A model generated the notes under the pieces. The model was not told the DNA's origin. It was given only the letters and a program-made list of their open reading frames with translations, and made no database searches. Source: Clavelina lepadiformis (lineage: Eukaryota > Chordata > Ascidiacea > Aplousobranchia > Clavelinidae). Taken from it: 64,000 nucleotides of DNA. Of the stretch, positions 12,666-24,516 are shown piece after piece. Both the position numbers and the translations under genes were made by a program. How positions within the stretch are numbered: the stretch's first letter is position 1; every line of letters begins with the position of its first letter. The DNA is taken from contig NC_135247.1 in NCBI RefSeq assembly GCF_947623445.1, positions 1,986,501 to 2,050,500 on the forward strand, written 5' to 3'.

Positions 12666-13106
12666 GCCTACTTTGTGAACTTTTGTTAGAAGTTTTTTTT
12701 ATATAGGATAACATTGCTTTGAAGACTGGTAGAATGGAATGTAAAGTTTTGCTTTATTAATGAGATGTACCACAGTGGCAAGTTCAAAGGTCGACCTGGA
12801 CAGGCCCCCGGGAGAGAACAAGTGATTTATTTCATAATATTGGAAGTTAAATATGGTCTATCAGTTTAACTAGTCAATGTCAGCTTTCCAAAACATTGTA
12901 ATTGTTGCCTAGGTGTAGGTGTAATTTAACTGTGTATATATTAGTAATTTTTTGGCCTTACATACCTATGTATGTTTAAAACTGAACCATGACTGGTTAA
13001 TTTTCCAGTCTGGTTATATGGTAGAGTTTAATAAACTATTATTTTTAATTATGTTTTTTATTCCTTGTAGCACGGGGTGCACCCTGTACACCTTTCGCTA
13101 CAAGCC

Positions 13107-16100
13107 ATGGCGAGTCCTGTAGTGGAAAGGAATGTGCGCCAAGTGACACCTGATCGATTAACACGAGATCAGGCTGCTACATTTCGTCCTTCAGAATTGC
13201 CCGTTGGCCAAGGACCTAGAAGGTAACTTGCCATCTCTGATTTTTCTGGACCTACACATTAGCTCAATGCAGTGGTATAGCATCATAGTGGACACATTTA
13301 TGTCAGCTGTGCCCTTTCAGGAGTTTGTTAGAGCAGGGCTTCTCAAACCATGGGTCGTGACCCCATTTGGAGCCGTAAAACAAATTCAACTCTTACGAAA
13401 TGCTAATTTTTTATTCGCTTTTCCGTTTTCATTTATGCAGTTATTTGATTACTATTCAGTTTCTTTTGTAGGCATTTGTATAATTTCACCATAGACAACA
13501 ATACCACTTGAGATTTGTGATGGGACATGTAATGTTTTAATATCATTTACACTAGAATTACCAGTGCGGTCATTTTGATCGTTTTTGATTTTTAATCGCT
13601 TATATCTCTGCTTAGGTAACTGTTAGAATATTGAAACTTCCTGACTTATCCAAAGTCTTGGTCACCTTTTAGCATGTAAATTTTTATTGCATTACAATAA
13701 GCACAGTGGGGGGTTGGAAGCGATTTACCTTAAATTTCCGCCAACGGTCACTTTGACCGTAAAGCAACTTTTAATTCCTCCACGATTAAAATTGCCTTAA
13801 CAATAGTCTTTTGTTGTGCTATTGTTTTAAAACAACCAGGGAAAAATTGCTGCAGTAGCTGGCAACAGTTAGTTACTAGCTAGTTCATAATTTTTAGTCA
13901 TTCGCAGAATGTCGAGACCGGAGCGCCTTAGCAGTTTCCAAGTTCTAGCTAGTTCTTGTATCAACGCCTATGTGTTGTACAAGAAGAAAACTGGAGATAG
14001 ACACCTACAAAGATTTAAGTCTTTCAAAAGTTATAGCATACTTATAGTATGTTTATACTTTCAAACTTACAGCATAAAATAAAGCTAAATTATTAAGCAA
14101 TTTTTTCTTTATTGGACAAACGGTCATTTTGACCGTTTGTCGCATAGAAATTTCTTTTGTAAAATGGAATCGTAGAACAATTTGAGAAGTCCTGCATTAG
14201 AGCTTCTGTTCAACTGTACTGCTTTAAACTAAGCTCTTTTGTTGTAGGTCATCTGCACAGAGTGATGGAGGTTCTGCTCACAGTTTCTCATCAGGACCAC
14301 TTCGAACTATTGGTAAAATCTTTGTCATCATGCAGAGAGTAATCATCGTTTCATTTTACAAATGCTTTGACATATGCTGCATCATATATGATGTCAATCT
14401 ATTTTTTTCAGTTAAAAATAAAACGCATTCTTATAAGGCAGGGGTTCTTAAAGTATGGGTCGCGATCCAAACATGGGTCGCGGAGGGTCAGAAAATGGGT
14501 CGCGACATAGTGACATAGGTGGGTCGCGACATAGGTTAATATAATATAATATAGGTCTATAGGACATTAAAATGGGTCGCGACATAGGTTTGGGTCGTGA
14601 GGTGATCATGAAACTCAGATTTGGGTCGCGCTCAAAAAAGTTTAAGAACCGCTGTTATAAGGTAACATGATATCATTCTCTATTTCTGTGTTGGTTTATT
14701 TTAAGCAATTGTAGTTATCCATAAACAAGGGCGTCACAGGCAATGCTGTTGGCTGTTTATGTAGGCATAGGTCCACCGGCTCTCACGCATACAATGAGTG
14801 AAACTCGTATGATTGGAAACAGACGCAACATCACCAGCCCATCCAAAGTATACGCTGCAGAATTTGCTCAGGTGAATGAGGTTTTAGTTACGCAAAATGA
14901 CTTTCCAAAAATATTCTAAACTATTTCATTCGTCTGCAGTTGTCTGCTGGGGATCATTTTCGTAGGCATAACAGCATTGCAGGGCAAGAAAATGAAAGCT
15001 CACATTCTCAAGTAAGTTGATTCAGTGATCGTTCTCATCAGGCATCTTCAGGATCTAGTATCTAGGTTTCTTTTTCATGTTAAATTGCAAAATTTTATTG
15101 CAATATGCAGTTTAGTAAACTTTAAAGTTCAGTTTTGGTCATTCTATTCATAATTTCAGGTATAGGCCTTCTGTTAATGATGTTTGATATCGTTTTATTG
15201 TGCATATATATTATATATAGTATATGTCTACATTTTGGTAGGAGTCAACACCAAGGAACTTGAGTAAATTGTACAGCCAGCAACAGCAGAAGAACACTCC
15301 ATACCTTCCAGGTTTTTATGATCATAAATATCAGATAATTTTTCAATGTCATTTGCAGTTAGGGGTGTTTAGTGAGGAAATCGTTGATTTGTGCAGGTGA
15401 TCGTGTGATCTTTGCCGAAAGTCCTTCTGCACCGGGGATCCCGATAGTTTATCGGACTGCAGAAGAACGAGCTTCAAATCCGGATCGATTGAACCTAGAT
15501 AGGTTTGTTTTTTGTTTAATCGCAGGATTAAAGATTGCGTAAATTTCTCGAAAACAGTAACCAGATTGCACTTTTATGATTAACTGAGTTAATTTTTTAT
15601 TTAATACTATCATACAAGCATTTATCAGCTTTAATGTGCTTTATCAGGCGCAAATATTCTTCAATATTTTGCATAACTATACACTGGATGACTAATGCCA
15701 AAGCAGGAGAAAGCTTGTGAATATAAATTAAATTGACCTTAAAAGTGCTGTCCAATTATTGTCATGAGTGTTTTTCCTCCACCAATGTTTACCATTATAT
15801 GCGCTAATTGATCCCGGGAACTGATTCAATCCTAATCACAGGAGGAGGCTCACAGTGTGTCCTATACTGGAGGGAGAGGAACATCTGCGCCTACTCAACT
15901 TCCAGCACAACTCAATCAGCCGAATACAACATCTCTCCAACCTGAGGCGTCTCATTTTTCTTGATCTTTACGACAACCAAGTGGAGGACATGACTGGACT
16001 CTCTGCTCTTAAATCACTTCGTGTCTTGATGCTTGGAAAAAATAGGTTGCCCAGCCATAAAATATGCATTCATTTCTGTGTATGATTTTTTTCTGTTTTT

Positions 16101-19100
16101 ACCTGCAATAGATAAATCTCCGACTGTGAAAATGTCTTTAACTGAATTTTTATGTGTCAGTTTAAAATTTATGTTTTGGATCAAATTCTTTCATTGCGTG
16201 TTCCAATATTAATTGGGGACAAAAGGTGAAATTAAACTTTGTATAAAAGCAATCCATATTGGCAGAATACAAAATGTGAGTGGCTTGGAAAATCTCCTAA
16301 AGCTGGATGTACTAGATCTTCACGGAAATCAGATCAGCGTAATAGAGAACCTAAATCACCTGACAGAATTGAGAGTGCTAAACCTGGCTGGCAATCAAAT
16401 TGAGGTTTAACATGGCTTAATAATCTCATCTTGGCTGTAAATATGTTTGCTCGTTTTACTGATATATAACACCACTTGCAACTTTCTTTAGCTAAACTGC
16501 ATGTATTGGTTTCCCATAGCTATTTTATTTACACTTGCTATGCTTTAGCATGTTAGCAACTTGGCTGGTATGTCAACACTGGCTGAATTGAACCTGAGAA
16601 GGAACAGCATAATTACTGTGATGGAAATAGATTTGCTCTCATCACTGCAAAGATTGTTTCTCAGCTTTAACAACATTAACAAGTTAGTATTAAAAATGTT
16701 ATTAATTAATTTTCCAGCATGTTCGTTTTTGCTAATGACTGTTGTTCTGTTTCCAGCGTTGGTGCATATTGTATACATACTGTATACTGTATATACTGTA
16801 ACGGCGATAAATTATGCTTGTGTGGTATAGGCTTATATTGTTTTGCAACAGCTTATGGACGCTTTGCGTGTAACATGTTTCACATTAATGTAATGTTATG
16901 TCAATGCCATGTCTATGGTTGTTCAAAAGGTGGGAGGACATAGAATGTCTTGGAGAATCATCAAGTTTATGTGAAATATCACTCGATGGAAACCCGATCG
17001 CTGCTGATACTTGCTACAAGCAGATCGTCTTGAAAAACATGCCACAACTTCGACAACTGGACATGAAGCGTATCACAGTAAGTTGTTACAGTAACAGTAC
17101 AGTAAGTTGTGAGTTACAATTAGTTACATTCACAGCCATACGTTAAGTTTGAAATTTATTCCGCATGAAAATAGATTTCTTCAAGGAGTTATCAAAATAT
17201 ATTTGTAAAATTTCAAACAATAAATGTCATGATGATTGGTGACCCCGATTGCTGACACAGTTCCGATCAATGTTATCTTTGCTCACAGGAGGATGAGAAG
17301 AGGGTTGCCTCAGTGATGCTGCGCAAAGAAGAAGAACGTAAACGAGAGGTTCACAAACAGGTGTGGAGATACTGTTCTCTCTTGAATCTCTCCTTTGATC
17401 ATATTATCTTTACAATTACAATTTTTCATCCTTTTATTGTTTAAATAATGTAAAGGTGCTTTTAGAATTTCTGATTACAGTGGAACTTTGTTAGATCTAA
17501 GCTTAGGAACCTATTAAATTGCTCTGCGTTATCTGGAGCTTGTAAAACTGATATTACGATATTGTCTTGAGTTAAAAAGCTTCAACTGTACAGAACAACT
17601 AAGTAGATACTAAGTAATCAACTCCAGTGCTTTTGTTCGTAGATTTTCCGGCAGTAAACCACCGACATTTTATTTTTAGGCCATCGCTAAGGAAAAGAAG
17701 AGACTGGCAATTAACAACGCGGCGAGGCAGTGGGAAGCAGACGGGAAACCAGGACTGGGAAACAACAAACAGGGGCCAGAGAATCACGAGAAGTGGGTTG
17801 CTGGGTCAGATAAGCAAACCCCAAAGAAATGGGAACAATATACTGACGGGCAAGGGGTGTATTATCAAGGTAGTCTTTCTGGTCAAAGTTTATCATCAAC
17901 AGCAAGAATCGAAAACGAAAGGTGAATTGACAACTGTTGTTGAAGTTGTTTGTTAAGCATTTTTGACTTGACGATTTATTGCTTGGATTAGTTAGCAGGG
18001 ATTGCACGATAAGTTTCATGCAACTTACAAACTTGTAGGAAACCCTCCTTCAGGGAAGTTGGTGAGAGAAAAAGTTCAACAGAAAAGTCGTCGTGGATGA
18101 ATGCTTCGAAAAATCAAACAAAGTAAGTGTTTCATTAATCCCTCATCTTAGGAGTCTTGCTCAGTGGAAACCACCAAGACAGTCCCAACAACACGTCTTT
18201 ATTTGATTAAGTATCGATGATGCCGGCAAAATATAATTATACCTATAATATATATAATAATTATATATAATATATAATATGATAACTATAATTATTATGC
18301 ATTTATACATATCTAAGATCCAAATAAATTAATTCAGTTGGCAGATCTGTGAATTACTTCTTCTGTTTTTGCAAACACTCTCCTATGTTATATCATACAT
18401 GTTTTTTTTTATGATGTTGTTGATTTCTTCTAACATAGAACTTTCCTGACTGCACTATATTCAGAGATTTTAAATTTACCAAGTTTTTATGACTGTCCTG
18501 TACTATGGTTTGTTGGCCAATCTGTATTTTGTGGCAAGAGATAAATTTCAAGTACACTTTGCACCTTTGACTTTATATAAACCTAAATTTGGGGGCCGAA
18601 TAAATAGCTGTTTAATATATTCTAAGTTTGCCCTTTTATAAGGAATTATATGAAGGCTGTAGGTATCAGTTCTTGAACTATTTCTGGTCACCATTCATTT
18701 TATCAGTAAAGTCATTGTTTGTTAATTTGTTGACATGGTTTTGTACATTCTTAGACAAACTGTTCCAATAACATCACTTGACATATCGGATTCATACCTT
18801 GCTGAGATTGATGGAGACAGCTTACAATTGTTTGGTCCGGGAGCACTAGATTCACTCGACAAAAACTGGGGTAACCTGATTTTTTTTTGCATTTGAAGTC
18901 CTATCGGCATCAACCAAATAAATTAATTTTTAATGACAAAATTTTAGGTAAAATTTTGCTTCGGTGTTTGTATTTTTTTGGTCACGGTTAATAAAAGACA
19001 AACCTTCCAGTAACATTTTTATTTCTCCAGGCAACCAAGCCTCAACATCTGTAACCACTGTGACGGTGCAGTTCATTAAATTCGATGATTTTTGCTTGTA

Positions 19101-21138
19101 CATCAACAAAATTCGAAATAGGTTTCCTAATGCTGTTGTAAGTGATCAATAAATAATCTGTAGTAGAAAAATAGTCAAATTTGGAGTTACACTAGACTAG
19201 ATAACTTGTCTTATTATTTGTGATTATTCTAGGCAATTCACTAGATTAGACTTAGGTGAGTTGGAAATGTAAAGTAGAAGTGAACTGGAAAATAAAAAAT
19301 AATTTTCTGTGTTTCCAGAACTTTATTTTCAAAGAAGTGAACTTGCACAGTCTACAGCAGATCAACTCGCTCTCTCAACTCAAAAAGATCGATTCGCTCA
19401 CAATTGAAAGCGGCCAAGAGAATCCAGTGACCCAGTTTTCGCTCTGGAAATCTTACACCCTATTCCGACTTTCCCATCTCTCTCTTGCAAGGTTGAATGG
19501 AAAAGAGGTGAGAAATGATTTTCTAAACAGAAACTGTAAAATGCTAACGAGACACCACACTTTGAAACTTCCATAAATTCGTTTCCTTATTGTTTGTTTA
19601 TTTTGTGTAGGTTCGATTGAGTTTAGCTTACAAAAATAACTTGGTAATGACTAATGAGTCAGGGAAGGTTCTTGCTCAGTATGGTTGGTGCGGCTGTTTT
19701 GTAAACTCATTATTCGACCGCCGGTCGTAGAAATTATTTTCACGCACAGCTGGTTGTGGAGATCCGTTTATATGTCGCCTGTGAGCGCATTTGTGTTCTT
19801 ACTTACCCTGTCAAGCTTTCCTGCCATTTTTAAGGTGACAGCCGCCGACGTGGTGAATGCTGAGAAGATTTTCGGAGCTTTGTCTCTAGTCACGACGTCA
19901 CAATTGTCCCAGTTCCGACTGGTGGCGCTGTTGGGCGAAAATAGACAGAAAGTGAGTGCAGCCAAAGAGCAAAAGAAAAACAAATCGAGTGAGTTGATTG
20001 GGTTGTGAAAGTTGTCACTCAGTTAAATTAAGCTAAATTTTTAATATCACTGCAGTAAACGACCTATTTTTGTTTCAGACAAAGCATTGTATGAGTAAAA
20101 TAGCTTTTTTTACATTTCTTGTTAACATTACAGTCAATATTTGATAATATCTATGTTTTTCTATTCGATTTTTAAACTGATCCACTAATCATAAGTTTTG
20201 TTTTGAAATGGACTTTTTCTTTTCGAGTGGCATCTTATTTATGTTAAGAATCTCGTATGCCATAGTCAAATTCAAGTATTTGTAATCTGTTTTACCGCTA
20301 ACAGCGATCAACGTCACCAGAAATTGTAATAATAGTAACATTTAACAACCGCTTCACTGCTTTAAAAAAAACTGTGCAATCCCGCCATAGCCTGTATCGC
20401 TGGCGGTCAAAAGTGTTTTTTGTTTCTTCTGTTCAGATGATGATAATCAGAACACCGCAGTGGAATCGGTTGGAAGATCGGGGCTGCGATACTTGCCAGC
20501 CAAAACTGTTGCTGCGAAGAACATTGTAAGTGTTTGCAGTATTTTTTAAAGGTGCCTTTGGGGACTAAAACGGTCTCTGAAGTTTTTCCGAAGGTATTTT
20601 AAAATTTATATTTCTGCAACTACAGAAGAAAATTAACAGTTGGTCTTTAAAATTTGCGGTCGCTTAAAACTTCTCAGCGGCCGCCAAAGTCAAACCTGAG
20701 TAAAACCCGCAAGCGCAGAAATCATTTCTCAATTAAGTTCGCGTTTTTTCATTTATTGTTTTGCAATAATGCGCCCTAAAATATCTGATAACAGTTATGT
20801 TGAAGGAGTTTATGCTTCGATATTGAAAGAAGATTCCAGGAGTTAGCATTTTGTGACGTGGTAATAGCGGTAGCCATAATCAAATCAAAATACTTACAAT
20901 TGCAAGTTGTTAACGAACAGTTGTCACGTGTTTTCAGGATGTGCAAGTACGAAAGTCCGTGGCAAAGGACATTGTGACGCAAATGAGTGCAGAGGCGCAG
21001 CTTATTGTTACCAAACAATCTCTTTTGTACAAACTCTGGCCGACTATCTTTGTTGACCTCGTAAAAGAAGCCGTTGTCGATATGAATGACTTGGAAACGT
21101 ACACCAAGCAAGAGTACAAAAAATTTGAAGAAACATAA
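13107..21138 (+). CDS. LRRC49: leucine-rich repeat-containing protein 49
   Basis: Nineteen coding exons, all phase-consistent, 804 residues: 13107-13222, 14248-14312, 14765-14871, 14940-15011, 15242-15311, 15397-15502, 15842-16045, 16266-16404, 16549-16682, 16930-17077, 17289-17360, 17680-17921, 18039-18122, 18755-18870, 19031-19137, 19319-19507, 19835-19988, 20437-20525, 20938-21138. Exon 6 reads PGIPIVYRTAEERASNPDRL and exon 7 begins the LRR array (LRLLNFQHNSISRIQ, LDLYDNQV). Exons 8-10 continue it (LDLHGNQI, LSFNNIN, NMPQLRQLDMKRIT). The C-terminal half matches LRRC49 too (FGPGALDSLDKNWG, LYKLWPTIF). LRRC49 is a subunit of the neuronal tubulin polyglutamylase complex (TTLL1/TPGS family knowledge), acting on axonemal and neuronal microtubules. 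The N-terminus (exons 1-5) is Ser/Gln-rich and disordered-looking. The exon-12 donor is at 17922; an earlier GT at 17870 would break the frame. Exon 1 follows a TTGTAG acceptor at 13070, so a 5' UTR intron is likely. AATAAA signals lie at 21454 and 21526. Confidence 0.95.
13334..14194. mobile_element. hAT-like nonautonomous element in LRRC49 intron 1
   Basis: Left end CAGGGCTTCTCAAACCATGG and right end TTTGAGAAGTCCTG form a 14-base terminal inverted repeat with one mismatch, typical of hAT elements (CAG...CTG). The flanking 8-mers TGTTAGAG and CATTAGAG agree at six of eight positions, as expected for an aged target duplication. The interior holds a second signal: CACTAGAATTACC at 13550 and three near-identical palindromes of the form CGGTCANTTTGACCG (13567-13581, 13745-13759, 14121-14135), a layout seen in piggyBac-type termini. 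It may therefore be two nested elements. No transposase is recognisable. Confidence 0.6.
14439..14654. mobile_element. hAT-type MITE with perfect target duplication
   Basis: The element begins CAGGGGTTCTTAAAGTATGG and ends AGTTTAAGAACCGCTG, near-perfect terminal inverted repeats. It is flanked on both sides by the identical 8-mer TTATAAGG (14431-14438 and 14655-14662), the signature of hAT insertion. At 216 bases it is a MITE. The interior repeats the word GGGTCGCGACATAGG several times. It sits in intron 2 of LRRC49, between the exons at 14248 and 14765, and the open frame across it is noise. Confidence 0.9.
18227..18300. repeat. AT-rich low-complexity tract
   Basis: Intron sequence made almost wholly of TATAAT-like units, between LRRC49 exons 13 and 14. 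No further structure. Confidence 0.8.
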
Positions 21139-21663
21139 CACACCATAACTTGTGTTTATGCTTTCTCATAGCTGAAGTCACGAAGGTGATCACTCGGGAA
21201 CTTATCTTGAAATTACCGCCAAGTTTTACTTCAATTGCGGTCAGATTTTCTTACCATAGTCAGGTATTTTTATGTCCTTTAGTTGCCTGACATTTTGATT
21301 ACTTTTTCTTCCTTTTTCCCCACCTATTGGTCGAAGTCGTGTAACGTGTTTTGTCACTAGGTGGCATTTCAAGCCTGTTTTCTTCATAAGAATATATTTA
21401 TAATAACTGTATTTTTACTAGTCTTTAGAAGTGTAGTTGCACTTAACGTTCTAAATAAATTATATATTTTCCAACGAAAATGTGCGTTTACCTATCGATT
21501 TCTCAAGCTGGCAGTTTTGAGGGAAAATAAAGTAAGTCTAAGCTTTGTCACACATTTAACGCGGTTACAATGAAGTTGATAAACCCAAGTTGTTAACTGC
21601 TATTCATGAAAAAGTACAATAATTATTGAGTTGATTGTAACTCTGAAATATCAAATCAGTCGT
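21139..21663. other. convergent intergenic region LRRC49 / fucosyltransferase
   Basis: The two genes end towards each other with about 525 bases between stop codons. AATAAA motifs on the plus strand (21454, 21526) can serve LRRC49. I see no clear minus-strand signal for the fucosyltransferase in this stretch. No other feature recognised. Confidence 0.5.
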
Positions 21664-23993
21664 TCACTGCCGTCCCACGCACTCTAGCGGATTGTCGTTG
21701 ATGAACCAGTCAGTGAAACTTTCATATACTTTTGGTTCTTTTCTGTCGAGAAGTCTCTCACAAACGTTCGTGTTTTGCTTCTTAAACACTGTCAGATGAG
21801 GATACCTTGACTTTGTCATCTCAATCATCTTCTCATCGGTCATCGTCGCATCTTCCCTCCACCGGAACAACTTTCTATACTCTTCATCGTGAGAATCAAG
21901 ATACTTTAGATACTTCACCACATCAACGGAAGAGGCAAAGTCCTCCACAAATACGAAGGAATCCAGAGGAGCGATACTCAAAAGATCATCTTTGGACGGT
22001 CCCCACACCAAAGGAACGGCGTCCGACAGGAGACCGTTCCTCCAGAATTTCTCAGTGATGTAATCCTTACAGTGCAGAGAATTTTCAAAAGAGAGGTAAA
22101 ACTTATATTCACTTATTACGTCATAAAGATTGGCGTCTTTCGCCAGTGCCCTATCAGCGTCGAAGCAATCTCCAAATTTTTCCAAATCGAGTCCTGCCTT
22201 TTCAAGTTCCATCGCCACTTCTAATCGACGTATGTTTCCTTTTATGCCGGCACACGAACTCACTATCCATATCTGACAATTTAAAAAAAATTTTTCAACT
22301 GATAGATAACATACTCGTAAACCATCTTGTCACTGTGAAGGTTTATAATACTCTAACAGTGCTTATGCTTCCGGTATTATAGGACAAAAACAGTCTCAGA
22401 TCAATTCAACTCACGAACGGTTGAACCAAGAGCGATCAAACCCAGAACCACCCAACCAACCTCTATGGGCTGAATGAGTTCTTTTTCGAGTCCATGAGTT
22501 TGAAATTTTTTGGGTTTAATTGTCTGTTGGTTAAAATGTTGAATCGTCCGTGGGTTGAATTGACCGACCACCGTCAAAAACGTTATTTTTAGGTTTAATA
22601 GATAGAAAGATATAGGCAGATAAGTTATGGGCAGGCCTAGATAGGTAGAGAATCTAGAGATGGGTAGACGGACGCACAATAAAGTCAAATGTTTTAGAAT
22701 TGAACAGAAACAAAATTAAAATTGGTCAACAAACCGCCAGTTTCTTTTTCTTGGCTATGACGTCATCAACCGCTTTTTTCCCTTTCGAAACAGTTTTGAG
22801 AACGTCACCACGATAAAATTTAATGTTTATGACGTCAGAATCATGTCTGAGCGTGTATGTCCAATTGAAGAAGCCACCATCGAATTCGCGATATGCATTG
22901 GGAACTGATGGCCTCTGTATAATACCTGGTGCCTCGCGCGTAGACCAAATGTACACTTGGCTGCTTTTTCTGCCATTGTAAAATATCATTTGGATAACTA
23001 GAAGCTTTTGTGCAATCAGTTATTTATAATGTCATCACCGAAACAAAATCGTAAATACTGGAATGAAACGCGCAACGTATTGGGTTAACAATGGAAAATA
23101 TACGTAAAGAAGACGAAGTTATTCTTTTGGCGTTTTCTGGTTTTATTCAGGCTATTTTGCACTTGTTAAAATGATAAAATTTATAATAAGGAGCAAAAAA
23201 GTTGAACGTTACGATTCATAAGCAGAATGAACACAAAGCTAAGACAGTAGAAAATACATTCATTTATCAAACGTGTCGGTCGATATTACATACCTGTCCA
23301 ACATATGACAACCCAACATTATCGTATTATGAGGTGTGTTTAAGGGGCCACGCTAACAGTTACTTAATTGGGCCTCGCATTCTGTTGCGCCTGTCCTGAT
23401 TGTAAACCGCATGTAATGTTAAAGTAAGCTGTACCGGAGCGTAGGCTATACCGTACCGTATATGCACCTCTGCAATATTCTCTTTAATGCTATTTTCCAT
23501 GAAAATAGGGGGAATCAAAGAAGAAAAAGAGTTTTTCGGTAGAACACTGCCAACAAAAACGACGTTAGGTAAAATTTCGGTTTGATAAAAAATCGTTAGC
23601 CGCCTTCAATTGTAATCCGTTCTCGAATGAAGGACACATAAAAATGACGAGAAAAACTTTATAGGCTTTTATATACATGTTATCGGAGTTTAATTAACAC
23701 CTTTCATATTTCCAAGGCATGTCTTTGTGAGATATGGATCTATGGGAAAAAATGACGGCATCCGCCTCTAGAAGTCGACTTCTGTTTGTTGTCATTTCAC
23801 AACCTCCTTCCATGCCGTGTTCGCTGCTGCTTCTACCCTTGTCCCAATTTAGTATAAGTAGTCTTTTTCTAGAGCTGGTTTGGATTGTTCCCCTATTTTG
23901 TACAGTTCTGGTTAACTTGTACAATATTCCCAGCATGACCAGATTAACAAAGGAAAACACCATCAGCGAAATAAACAGTTTAGTGGGAGCCAT
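21664..23993 (-). CDS. FUT: alpha-1,3-fucosyltransferase (GT10 family)
   Basis: Three coding exons on the minus strand: 23993-23701, 22969-22735, 22272-21664 (378 residues). An in-frame ATG at 24053 would add 20 residues; MAPTKLF at 23993 is preferred because a type II signal anchor follows at once (about residues 5-25, hydrophobic). The stem has N-x-T/S sites and leads to the acceptor-side region (HKDMPWKYER, joined to KSSQVYIWSTREAPG) and FFNWTYTLRHDSDV. The catalytic C-terminal domain has the GT10 signature FYLSFENSLHCKDYITEKFW at about 234-253 and then a VPLVWGPSKDD stretch, which bind GDP-fucose. It should add alpha-1,3-linked fucose to N-acetylglucosamine glycans in the Golgi. The exon-2 acceptor at 22970 was chosen for phase; an upstream AG at 22998 gives the wrong frame. 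Length and domain order are normal for the family. Confidence 0.9.
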
Positions 23994-24124
23994 TTTGTGA
24001 CCGGCCCGCTGAAACAAAAATCGTTTTCTTGTTTCAAATTTGATTTTGTACACAAAATTTTATTTTTACAGATTCACTGTTATTTGATGTTGTTGGAATA
24101 CGATGCTCTTGCAGCCGTGTATTG

Positions 24125-24195
24125 TATTATACTATATTATTATTGCATTATTATTATATTATTATTATTATTATAGTATTATTATATATTACATG
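24125..24195. repeat. (ATT)n microsatellite-like tract
   Basis: Runs of TATTATTAT with minor interruptions just upstream of the fucosyltransferase gene and just left of the dispersed repeat at 24207. Confidence 0.8.
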
Positions 24196-24206
24196 CCGTG
24201 CTTCGT

Positions 24207-24516
24207 GTTTTGATTACATCCGAATTACGTCATTAGTACTACAACGCTTAACGCGTTAGTTCTGATATTGTCAGTCTGTAATTTACAGTCTACCGAATGC
24301 AGCTTTATCCTGTGCTCTGGAAACAATTACCGTTTCGTTGAGAATTTATAATAGATATTATTTAAGACATTGACAGTTTGGTTCTGGTATTGTGATGCTT
24401 AACTGGCTATCAAAGGTTAATGATTGCGCTATCAATGGAGTCAGATTAGCGAACAATCGATCAAACAATAAATACAGTAACAACAGTTCACAACCCCAAC
24501 AATACGCTCAGTTAGC
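24207..24516 (+). repeat. dispersed repeat, copy 2 of 2
   Basis: Second copy of the repeat at 4661-4968. It carries the same GCTATCAATGGAGTCAGATT core and the same right edge, with small internal indels. It lies about 200 bases upstream of the fucosyltransferase start codon, on the opposite strand, so it may overlap that promoter. Confidence 0.75.

Larger units (their letters stand above)
9398..13070. other. long intergenic stretch with small repeats
   Basis: No coding exon recognised. The palindromic word AGGCCTA is dense between 10.9 and 12.0 kb. There is one AT-rich hairpin (11491-11555) and a diverged 180-base direct duplication (12090-12265 and 12487-12665). The downstream end must hold the LRRC49 promoter, but no TATA box or other core element stands out. 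Confidence 0.5.

Noticed and set aside
17680-17869. Shorter form of LRRC49 exon 12 ending at a GTAGTC donor
   Set aside because: It leaves phase 1, which runs into a stop in exon 13. The donor after 17921 gives phase 2 and an open product.
19615-19700. Candidate extra LRRC49 exon after a TGTGTAG acceptor
   Set aside because: No family similarity. Exon 16 joins directly in phase to 19835, where LRRC49 similarity resumes.
21807-22058. Plus-strand open frame antisense to the fucosyltransferase catalytic exon
   Set aside because: Shadow of a well-supported minus-strand coding exon.
22735-22997. Longer fucosyltransferase exon 2 starting after the CTAG at 22998
   Set aside because: It enters the exon in the wrong phase; the acceptor at 22970 restores the catalytic frame.
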